NCBI GenBank assembly: GCA_913058555.1
Contig: CAJXRJ010000502.1
Span: 1-5,713, forward strand
Length of the DNA: 5,713 bases
Source: an uncultured bacterium
GTDB taxonomy: Bacteria; Planctomycetota; UBA1135; GCA-002686595
Reading direction: 5' to 3'
Below are positions 1 through 5,664 of this stretch, piece after piece. Each line of letters starts with the position of its first letter. Position 1 is the stretch's first letter. The position numbers were made by a program, and so were the translations under genes. Below the pieces are notes generated by a model, which was not told the origin of the DNA, ran no database searches, and saw only the letters and a program-made list of their open reading frames with translations.

Positions 1-759
1 AGGCACCTCGCTCGTGATTTCGGACAGCTTCACGGACTCCCCTTTCGATAGCCCCTCGGTCATAGCCGCGGCGCCGGCGGGCTCGGCGCCGAGGATCACC
101 AGCGAGCCGCCGCGGACCCGGCGCAAGGCGAGGGCGCAACCCGCGCTGAGGCCACCGCCCCCCACGCAGAGGATCACCGCGTCCAACTCGCCCGCATCCG
201 CCGCGATCTCAAGGCCCACCGTGCCGGCTCCCTCGATCGTTCCCAAACGGTCGTACGGATGGACCCAGACGCGACCGCCCCCTTCCGGGGAGGCCAGGTG
301 CGCGGCCGTGTCGTCGGCGCCCTCGCGCGTGGGGACGAGCACCACCTCAGCACCCTCCGCGCGGCAAGCCTCGATCTTGTTCGGGTAAGCGTTCTCGGGC
401 ATCACTATGGTCGCGGCCACGGCGGCCCGGGCCGCCGCCCAGGCGAGGGCCCGGCCGTGGTTGCCAGAGCTCGAGGCGACCACGCCACGGGCTTTTTCCT
501 CGTCCGAGAGGGTGAGGATGTTGTTCAGGGCCCCCCGGGCCTTGAAAGACCCCGTGACCTGACGATTCTCCATCTTGCCCAGGACCTCGTTCCGCCCGTC
601 ACCGGCGCCCTTGGGCAGGGGCACGAGCGCCGTGCGGGCGACCTCGCCCTCGATCCGGTGGGCCGCCGCGACGCTGTCAACCTCGGGGAAGAGGCCGTCC
701 CAATCCTGTGCGCCCAGCGTTCGATTGCGCCAGACACGGGGTGATTCGTGGAGGTCCAT
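1..759 (-). CDS. PLP-dependent threonine/serine dehydratase or serine racemase-like enzyme, C-terminus cut by window edge
   Basis: The minus strand is open from an ATG at 759-757 to the left edge, giving 253 residues without a stop. The fold-type II PLP signature is clear. The Schiff-base lysine is K73 in TGSFKARGA, SSSGNHG at 96-102 is the loop that contacts the cofactor ring and substrate carboxylate, and GGGGLSAG at 200-207 is the phosphate-binding glycine loop. HPYD at 167-170 followed by EGAGTVGLEI matches the usual HPFD...GQGT.ALEI segment, with Ala in place of the common Gln. Members of this family deaminate threonine or serine to 2-oxoacids, or racemize serine, in the cytosol. They usually have about 310-330 residues in the catalytic domain, so roughly 60-80 are missing here. 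Whether a regulatory ACT domain follows cannot be seen, so biosynthetic and catabolic threonine deaminase and serine racemase cannot be told apart. The start fits the family, but no strong ribosome binding site is seen; AAAGAG lies about 14 bases upstream. It is divergent from the dihydrouridine synthase gene. Confidence 0.88.
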   Translation of the reverse strand, partial: MDLHESPRVWRNRTLGAQDWDGLFPEVDSVAAAHRIEGEVARTALVPLPKGAGDGRNEVLGKMENRQVTGSFKARGALNNILTLSDEEKARGVVASSSGNHGRALAWAAARAAVAATIVMPENAYPNKIEACRAEGAEVVLVPTREGADDTAAHLASPEGGGRVWVHPYDRLGTIEGAGTVGLEIAADAGELDAVILCVGGGGLSAGCALALRRVRGGSLVILGAEPAGAAAMTEGLSKGESVKLSEITSEVP

Positions 760-785
760 GGCGGGGAGTCTACTCTTTGTGGGCC
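760..785. promoter_or_regulatory. Very short divergent intergenic region
   Basis: Only 26 bp separate the chosen start codons of the two divergent genes. Neither direction shows a good Shine-Dalgarno sequence or a recognizable -35/-10 pair. A weak TACTCT (771-776, plus) sits 9 bases before the ATG at 786. Promoters must therefore overlap the coding regions, the transcripts must be nearly leaderless, or one start codon lies further inside its gene. This entry marks the place where both promoters should be sought; no specific element is claimed. Confidence 0.3.
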
Positions 786-1829
786 ATGACCCAGACCCGT
801 GCCCGTGACCACTCCGACGCTCCCGCGCCCAAATCTGTGCCCGGGGATTCTGCCTTGACCGCAGGCGCGTTGATCGAAGGGCTGCCCTTCACCTCACCCT
901 GGCTCCTGGCCCCGATGGAGGGCATCACCGCCCCGTCGTTCCGGGACCTCGTGCTCTCCCGCCACGCCGCCACTGAACTGGGCGGCGCCTTCACCGAGTT
1001 TGTCCGCGTCATCGACGGCCCCGTGGCCCCCAAGGAGCTGCGCAAGCACCTCGGCGCCCGGCGCTTCGGGACCCCCGTTGGTGTGCAGCTCATGGGCAAG
1101 AACCTCGACGGCGTCGAAGGCTCGGTGCGCAATGCCGTCAACATGGGCGTTCCCGTGGTCGACCTGAACTTCGGCTGCCCCGCCAAGGGCGCCCTCCGTG
1201 GCTGCGCCGGCGCCGCCGCGCTCAAGGATCCCACTGGACTCGAAACCACGACGGCCGCCGCCGTGCGCGGCGCAGAGGGCCGAGTCCCCATCACCGCCAA
1301 GATCCGCGCCGGCTTCGATCATGCCCGGGATGTGGAAGTCCTCGCCCGCGCCGCCGAGGCCGGCGGCGCCTCCATGCTCACGATCCACTGCCGCACTCGC
1401 CGCGAGGGCTACTGCGAGGAGGTTGATTGGACGCGCATCGAGCGCGCCGTCCAGGCCGTGTCGATCCCCGTCGCGGGCAACGGTAGCGCCATCGACCACT
1501 CTGACCTTGAGCGCATGCGATCCGAGACGGGCTGTGCCCTCGTCATGGTCGGGCGCGGCGCCCTCGCCAACCCATGGGTCTTCTCGGGCAAGCAGATCAC
1601 GCGTGCTGAGTCCGCCGACTTCCTCGTCGAGTATCACGACGTCCTGATGTCCCTCGGCTCCAGCGCCAAGGGCGCCATCGGCCGCACGAAGCAGCTCCTC
1701 CAACATTGGACGGCTGGCGGCCTCGTCGAATCGGAAGAGCACCGCATCCGCTTGCTTCGGGAGACCGACGGCGAAGCACTCCTCCACTTCCTTCAGGACG
1801 CCGCCCGCCCCTTCGAAGCAACGCCATGA
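786..1829 (+). CDS. tRNA-dihydrouridine synthase (Dus family)
   Basis: A 347-residue FMN enzyme that reduces specific uridines in the tRNA D-loop or variable region to dihydrouridine with NAD(P)H. The family motifs occur in order. APMEGITAPSFRDL (42-55) opens the TIM barrel and binds FMN, and VGVQLMGKN (98-106) follows. VDLNFGCP (125-132) carries the catalytic cysteine C131. TAKIRAGFD (170-178) has the FMN-contacting lysine K172, and TIHCRTRREGY (199-209) has H201 and R203. PVAGNGSAID (228-237) and VMVGRGALANPWVF (253-266) form the phosphate-binding end of the barrel. A short C-terminal helical part (about 267-347) fits the tRNA-binding domain. The start at 786 is the nearest ATG to the conserved region; the frame stays open to 708, but an upstream start would overlap the divergent gene. 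The first 36 or so residues are low-complexity and not family-like, so a start further downstream is possible. The subgroup (DusA, B or C) is not assigned. Its TGA overlaps the ATG of the next gene. Confidence 0.93.
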   Translation: MTQTRARDHSDAPAPKSVPGDSALTAGALIEGLPFTSPWLLAPMEGITAPSFRDLVLSRHAATELGGAFTEFVRVIDGPVAPKELRKHLGARRFGTPVGVQLMGKNLDGVEGSVRNAVNMGVPVVDLNFGCPAKGALRGCAGAAALKDPTGLETTTAAAVRGAEGRVPITAKIRAGFDHARDVEVLARAAEAGGASMLTIHCRTRREGYCEEVDWTRIERAVQAVSIPVAGNGSAIDHSDLERMRSETGCALVMVGRGALANPWVFSGKQITRAESADFLVEYHDVLMSLGSSAKGAIGRTKQLLQHWTAGGLVESEEHRIRLLRETDGEALLHFLQDAARPFEATP

Positions 1830-2146
1830 AGATTCACTGCGACTGCGGCGCAACCCTGCATGACGCGGATCGATCCCGCAAGGCCCACCTGATCCCCGAT
1901 CAGTCCATCGAAGACCTCATGGACGAGATCGACCGCGCCATCGAGACACCCGGCGGCCTTTTGCGATCCAAAGAAGGAGCGTGCATGCGCATCCGCAAGA
2001 GGATCATCGAGATCACACGCTCCGCTTGGCAATGCCCCAACTGCGCCCGCCTTTACCTCGACGACCCGAAGGGAGAGCTGCGTGCCTTCGATGCCGTCGA
2101 GCCAGGCGGTTCCGGCGGCATCCTCCAAGGCCCCGCGGATCGCTAA
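1826..2146 (+). CDS. Small zinc-ribbon-like protein, translationally coupled to dus
   Basis: A 106-residue soluble protein that I do not recognise as a named gene. It begins MKIHCDCGATLHD, with C5 and C7 forming a CxC pair, and has a CPNC knuckle (C70, C73) near the end. Together these give a four-cysteine metal site, most likely zinc, closing a loop of about 60 residues. C53 is an additional cysteine. The segment between, KAHLIPDQSIEDLMDEIDRAI in part (20-40), looks helical and acidic, and a basic patch MRIRKRIIEITR follows (54-65). There is no signal peptide or membrane segment. The ATG at 1826 overlaps the TGA of the dihydrouridine synthase gene as ATGA, which fixes the start and implies coupled translation. 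Similar short CxC...CPxC proteins occur as uncharacterized proteins in planctomycetes and related phyla (from memory). A link to tRNA or nucleic acid is suggested only by the neighbour. Confidence 0.8.
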   Translation: MKIHCDCGATLHDADRSRKAHLIPDQSIEDLMDEIDRAIETPGGLLRSKEGACMRIRKRIIEITRSAWQCPNCARLYLDDPKGELRAFDAVEPGGSGGILQGPADR

Positions 2147-2301
2147 GGAGTCCCGTGGCTTCCAGGGCGGCACGGACCGGTCTTCCCGGGAAACTGAACC
2201 GCTTCTTCGGGCTCCTCTTACCTAGTCATCGAACGCATCGTTCAGGGACCAACGCTCGGTCCTGCTTCGCCTGACTTCGAGCCTTCCAACCCGGGGCCCC
2301 A
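2147..2301 (+). promoter_or_regulatory. Intergenic leader of the large exported protein, with two small hairpins
   Basis: This 155-bp spacer lies between the zinc-ribbon gene and the 924-residue protein gene and should hold the promoter of the latter. I see no convincing -35/-10 pair; TACCTA at 2219-2224 is only a weak -10 candidate. Two inverted repeats stand side by side. GAACG/CGTTC (2231-2243, 3-base loop) is followed by GGGACC/GGTCCT (2245-2263, 7-base loop, one G-T pair). They end 38 bases before the start codon, so they would lie in the 5' leader or act as operator sites. TTCCCGGGAA at 2183-2192 is a perfect 10-bp palindrome. No U-tract follows any of them, so they are not obvious terminators. 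No Shine-Dalgarno sequence is visible before the ATG at 2302. Confidence 0.3.
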
Positions 2302-5076
2302 ATGAACTCACTCGCAAGAATCACTGCCCTCACAACCCTTGCGGCAGGCTTCTCCGCAACCGCCCAGGCCGATCAGATCCTCGTGGATCTGCGGGGTTTC
2401 GGGGACGCCACCACCCTGCAAGAGGGCGTCGATCTGGCGGCGCCCGGGGACGTGATCGTCGTGTACCCAGGGCAATACAACGGTGACGTCACCGTGGACG
2501 AAGGGGTTTGGATCGTGGCGCAGCAGGCCGGCACGGTGGAGATTCGAGGCAGCGTCATGGTCCGGGACGTCGTCCGGGGGCAGCAAGTGGTCCTGATGGA
2601 TCTGCTGATCCAGCCGCCCCAAGACAGGGCAGCCTTCGGGGCCCTCGACGTCGTGGACACGGAAGGGTTGGTTCAGGTCTCGAACTGCAGCCTCATCGGG
2701 GGGCTTTTCTCCGCCGACTACCCCGTGCCAACCGCCGCGCTCCGGCTCCGGGGGGCCAGGCGCGTCAACATCATGAACACGCCGATGACGGGCGCCTTTG
2801 GCAACAGCCTCTGGTCGTACGAAGGCGGCCACGCCTTGACGATGGTCGATTCCAGGGCGGCGATCTGGGGCAGCACCATCACCGGAGGCCAAGGGCTTGA
2901 CGGCACCCCCTTCAATGACACCCGAGGTCCAGGCAACGACGCCATCAAGGTCGACGACAGCGAGCTGTTCCTGAGCGGAGCGCAGGTCCGGGGCGGCGAG
3001 GGGGGCAAGTACCAGGGCTGGCTCGGTCTCCCAGGGGAGCCTGGCGGGGACGGCATCTCCTCCAATCCGGGCGGCCGGATCTACCTGGTCAATTCCACCG
3101 TGGTGGGAGGCGCAGGGGGCTTTGGCAGTGCACCTTCGACCGACGGCGTCCCCTTCTCCGGATCCGGCCAGGCTCGGTTCCTGCCAGGCGCCGCCGAAGT
3201 CCATGACAGTGGACGCTTCGCCTTCGCGCAGTCCACGCTCCCCATGACGGTGCGCGGCGACGCGGGGAAGAGTGCAACGCTCTACCTGACGACTGGCATT
3301 CCACCCTTCATGTTCGACTCCCTCGACCCAGGCCCGGGCCCCCTTGGTGTGCCATCCCTGGCGCTCTCCAACATCATGGGTCCCCTGGGTCAAATCCCCC
3401 CCAACGGCCAGCTGCAAACGGCGGTCAACATCCCCGCGCTGCCCACGTCACCGGGCATCCTTCCGGCCACGTTCTTTGTGGTCGTGGACGGGGGACGGCG
3501 CGCCCTCTTCGGTGCCCCGCTCCCGGTGGTCGGGCTCAACTGCGCGACGCTCGCCCCCGACTGCGACGGGAGCGGCATGAGCGACTTCTGCGAGATCGTG
3601 CAGGGGCTGCGTCCGGACATGGATAACAACGGTCAAGTGGACGGCTGCGGGGCCGATTGCAACGGCAACGGCGTGCCCGACTGGATGGACCTTTCGAACG
3701 GCACAAGCACCGACCTCAACGGGAACTGGATTCCGGACGACTGCGAGCCGGCTACGGCGACGTGGTATGTCGATCCGAATGCGGGTCCGGGGGGCTTAGG
3801 AACGCAGTTCAGCCCCTTCGCCACCATCGCTGAGGCTGCGGCGATCATTCTCCCCGGGCATGAGGTCATCCTGCAAGACGGCATCCACCAGGTGCCCGCA
3901 GGCGCTGGTCTCGAGGTCGATTTCGCCAACATCGCGCTGCGCAGCGCCAATGGCCAGGGCCAATGCATCGTCCAGCTCGGCCGAAGGGCTCTTTCGGTGC
4001 GGGGACCAGGCCATGCGTTGGTGCAGGGAATCACCTTCAGGGGCGGCTTCGCCAACCTGCACGAGAACGGTGGCGTCCTAGCCGCCGTGGACGCGGAGCT
4101 CTTCGTTTCTGACTGTTCCTTCGACGGGAGCCAAGCAGGTGGCGGCGGCGCGATCTCCGTCGAGGGCGGCGGCACTCAGATTCGCCGCTGCAGCTTTGCG
4201 AACTGCTCCGACTTTGGTGGCGCCGCCGAGGAGGGGGGCGGAGCCCTGCGCCTGGATCGCCTGACGGAGCCGGGGGCCATCATTGACGAGTGCGTCTTCA
4301 CGGGCAACGAAGTCCGCTCCCTCGGCGGAGCCGTCCAGTTCTACGAGTGCCCGCTCGGAATCACCGTCTCGCGCTGCCGGTTCTTCGACAACGGCCGGCG
4401 AGGTTCTTCGAGCTTCGTACGGGGAGGCGCCATGGCCATCACCCGGTCCCGCAACGTCCACATCGCGGAGTGCATTTTCGCCCTCAACTCGGCGTCGGAA
4501 GGTGGAGCGATCTACAGCGTGTCCGCGGAGGGCCTCAACGTTTCGGGTTGCACCTTCACGCAGAACGAGGCGGTGCTAGGGAGCGTCATGGCGACGTTCG
4601 GCCCCGGCAACCCCATGGTCCAGGACACCCAACTGTCCAACTCGATCCTATGGGGCAACTCGGCGACGGCCGCTCGACAGATCACGCTCAACGGGATTCT
4701 CGCGACCATCGAATTTCAATCGTGCAACGTTGAGGGCGGCCTCAGCACCCTTGGCTTCTCCAACGGCGCAACCCTCGGCACAGTCGCGGGCTTGATCGAT
4801 TCCGACCCCCTCTTTGTGAACATCAGTGGCCCCGATGGCGACCCCGTCACCTTCGCGGACAACGACTACACCCTCCTGAGCGGATCGCCGAGCGTGGACG
4901 CCGGTGACAACGGACGGATCTCCATCGACACGGTCGACGCCGACGGCGACCTCAACTTCACAGAGCCCTCGCCCTTCGACGTAGACGGCAACCCCCGCCG
5001 CGCCGACGACCCAGCCACCCCGGACTCGGGCGCGGGCACCGCTCCGTTGGTCGACCACGGCGCGTCCGAGCGGTAG
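2302..5076 (+). CDS. Large exported protein with two right-handed beta-helix modules, calcium-binding linker and choice-of-anchor-Q-like C-terminus
   Basis: 924 residues. A Sec signal peptide is evident: N-terminal Arg, hydrophobic ITALTTLAAGFSAT, and a likely cut after AQA (23/24). Residues 25-310 read as a first parallel beta-helix (LQEGVDLAAPGDVIVVYPGQY, then repeated short strands). Residues 313-412 form a beta-sandwich-like piece resembling the C-terminal domain that ends many planctomycete secreted proteins. Residues 420-482 hold four Asp/Asn/Gly calcium-binding motifs of the thrombospondin type-3 kind. A second beta-helix begins at WYVDPNAGPGGLGTQFSPF (488-506) and carries GGA[I/L/V/M] and FxxN repeats (615-755). 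The end, with NSILWGN (780-786), IDSDPLF (832-838) and LLSGSPSVDAGDNG (858-871), matches the choice-of-anchor Q type. The protein probably acts at the cell surface or outside; its ligand is unknown. No catalytic residues, sortase motif or autotransporter barrel are visible. The ATG at 2302 is chosen because the signal peptide follows directly. The gene is followed by a strong hairpin. Confidence 0.85.
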   Translation: MNSLARITALTTLAAGFSATAQADQILVDLRGFGDATTLQEGVDLAAPGDVIVVYPGQYNGDVTVDEGVWIVAQQAGTVEIRGSVMVRDVVRGQQVVLMDLLIQPPQDRAAFGALDVVDTEGLVQVSNCSLIGGLFSADYPVPTAALRLRGARRVNIMNTPMTGAFGNSLWSYEGGHALTMVDSRAAIWGSTITGGQGLDGTPFNDTRGPGNDAIKVDDSELFLSGAQVRGGEGGKYQGWLGLPGEPGGDGISSNPGGRIYLVNSTVVGGAGGFGSAPSTDGVPFSGSGQARFLPGAAEVHDSGRFAFAQSTLPMTVRGDAGKSATLYLTTGIPPFMFDSLDPGPGPLGVPSLALSNIMGPLGQIPPNGQLQTAVNIPALPTSPGILPATFFVVVDGGRRALFGAPLPVVGLNCATLAPDCDGSGMSDFCEIVQGLRPDMDNNGQVDGCGADCNGNGVPDWMDLSNGTSTDLNGNWIPDDCEPATATWYVDPNAGPGGLGTQFSPFATIAEAAAIILPGHEVILQDGIHQVPAGAGLEVDFANIALRSANGQGQCIVQLGRRALSVRGPGHALVQGITFRGGFANLHENGGVLAAVDAELFVSDCSFDGSQAGGGGAISVEGGGTQIRRCSFANCSDFGGAAEEGGGALRLDRLTEPGAIIDECVFTGNEVRSLGGAVQFYECPLGITVSRCRFFDNGRRGSSSFVRGGAMAITRSRNVHIAECIFALNSASEGGAIYSVSAEGLNVSGCTFTQNEAVLGSVMATFGPGNPMVQDTQLSNSILWGNSATAARQITLNGILATIEFQSCNVEGGLSTLGFSNGATLGTVAGLIDSDPLFVNISGPDGDPVTFADNDYTLLSGSPSVDAGDNGRISIDTVDADGDLNFTEPSPFDVDGNPRRADDPATPDSGAGTAPLVDHGASER
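3559..3747 (+). repeat. Four calcium-binding Asp/Asn/Gly motifs (thrombospondin type-3-like linker)
   Basis: Within the large exported protein, four related 12-residue units occur at residues 420-431 (DCDGSGMSDFCE), 439-450 (DMDNNGQVDGCG), 452-463 (DCNGNGVPDWMD) and 471-482 (DLNGNWIPDDCE). The alternating acidic/amide positions match the DxDxDGxxD calcium-loop pattern, and paired cysteines probably form disulfides. Such linkers are rigid when calcium is bound and are typical between domains of secreted planctomycete proteins. Here they join the two beta-helix modules. Confidence 0.8.
4144..4566 (+). repeat. GGA[ILVM] / FxxN repeats in the second beta-helix
   Basis: Residues 615-755 of the large exported protein alternate GGA motifs (GGAI 615, GGAL 646, GGAV 675, GGAM 708, GGAI 734) with FxxN motifs preceded by Cys (CVFTGN, CRFFDN, CIFALN, CTFTQN; Phe of FxxN at 666, 694, 726, 752). 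The FxxN spacing is 26-32 residues, consistent with one or two beta-helix coils per repeat. The same pair of motifs defines the passenger of chlamydial polymorphic membrane proteins, where it mediates adhesion. Here no outer-membrane barrel follows. Confidence 0.65.
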
Positions 5077-5088
5077 GCCCGCGAAGAA

Positions 5089-5125
5089 GAAGCCCAGCGA
5101 GTCTCAGAGAGTCTCGCTGGGCTTC
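5089..5125. terminator. Bidirectional hairpin terminator between convergent genes
   Basis: GAAGCCCAGCGAG (5089-5101) pairs perfectly with CTCGCTGGGCTTC (5113-5125) as a 13-bp stem. After one T-T mismatch, CTC/GAG adds 3 bp around an AGA loop. It lies 12 bases after the stop of the 924-residue gene and 75 bases beyond the stop of the convergent gene. The 3' flanks are only modestly T-rich (CTTCCTC on plus, CTTCTTC on minus), as is common in high-GC genomes. Position and stem quality make a terminator serving both genes very likely. Confidence 0.8.
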
Positions 5126-5160
5126 CTCGGGGATCACGATGTGCCACTTGGCGCCCGGCG

Positions 5161-5189
5161 CCCTCAGCTTGATGCCACAAGCTGCAGGG
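5161..5189. terminator. Second hairpin just beyond the convergent gene's stop
   Basis: CAGCTTG (5165-5171) and CAAGCTG (5178-5184) form a 7-bp stem with a 6-base loop. CCCT/AGGG extends it by 4 bp across a single bulged C at 5185. It begins 11 bases after the stop codon of the minus-strand gene, where a terminator or mRNA 3'-end stabilizing structure is expected. No T-run follows on either strand, so the role is uncertain. Confidence 0.4.
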
Positions 5190-5200
5190 CCCCCGCCGCA

Positions 5201-5664
5201 TCATTCAAACGTCACGCCGACAGCGTTGGTCAGGTTGGATGTCGCGTTGCCGTTCACGACGTCGCGGTGCCAGGCCTGCCAGAAGAACTGTTCGCCCGCG
5301 AGGGCTGCGTCAGTCCCGAAGGGCGCAGGGATGGCGCCGGGGTCCATGAGGAAGACCGCGTTCCCGCTGGACCCGGAGGAGGCGATCTGACTGTTGTATC
5401 GGCCGAATTGCCCACCGAGGCAAAGCGTGCCTTGGCTGCCTCCGATCATGGGGATGTTGACGGCCAAGGTCCCCACCAGGAGAATCGCGAACTGGTTCGG
5501 GGGGAGTCCCGATGCGTTCACGATCTTGGTATCGGTGGTGGTCGGTGTGCCGAACATGGACAGGAACCCATAGTCCCCTGAGGAGTTGGGCAACCCAAAG
5601 CAGAAGTTGTAGCCAGCCACCGGCGGCGTGAAGGCACTGAACGTGACGCCGTTCACCCCGTAGT
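5201..5664 (-). CDS. C-terminal domain of an exported planctomycete-type protein, 5' end missing
   Basis: 153 readable residues remain, from the adapter junction (first whole codon 5662-5660) to a TGA at 5203-5201. The start is lost because the genomic sequence ends at 5664; the GTG at 5656 is an internal valine, not a start. The segment matches a small beta-rich C-terminal domain recurrent in large secreted planctomycete proteins. It has YNFCFGLPNSSGD (18-30), ASGLPPNQF (50-58), GGSQGTLCLGG (74-84), GRYN (87-90), GEQFFWQAWHRD (123-134) and the closing TSNLTNAVGVTF (141-152). The domain has no known enzymatic activity. I recognise it from family resemblance only; it usually follows repeat, propeller or glycan-binding regions, so the lost part of the gene may be long. 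It converges on the 924-residue gene, with two hairpins in the gap. Confidence 0.8.

Noticed and set aside
14..744. Plus-strand open frames at 14-388 and 259-744
   Set aside because: They run opposite the PLP enzyme, whose lysine, SGNHG and glycine-loop motifs are all on the minus strand; the plus frames lack any domain signal.
894..1853. A 319-codon open frame on the minus strand opposite the dihydrouridine synthase gene
   Set aside because: The plus strand carries all Dus motifs in one frame. The antisense frame has no recognizable domain and is a by-product of high GC with few stops.
2230..2244. GAAC...GTTC inverted repeat as a possible LexA (SOS) box
   Set aside because: The Gram-positive-type box has a 4-base spacer (CGAACNNNNGTTCG). 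Here the spacer is 5 bases and the right outer base is A, and the downstream gene is not a repair gene.
3025..3054. Short collagen-like Gly-X-Y run (GLPGEPGGDG) in the first beta-helix
   Set aside because: Only about three triplets, too short for a collagen helix; it fits a loop between beta strands.
2308..3417. A 369-codon open frame on the minus strand opposite the first beta-helix module
   Set aside because: The composition is low-complexity His/Gly/Asp/Val-rich with no motif, while the plus strand has a signal peptide and a coherent beta-helix. It is treated as a shadow frame.
5150..5162. Two GGCGCC palindromes separated by one base
   Set aside because: Expected by chance in such GC-rich sequence and not associated with any start, stop or repeat family that I can see.
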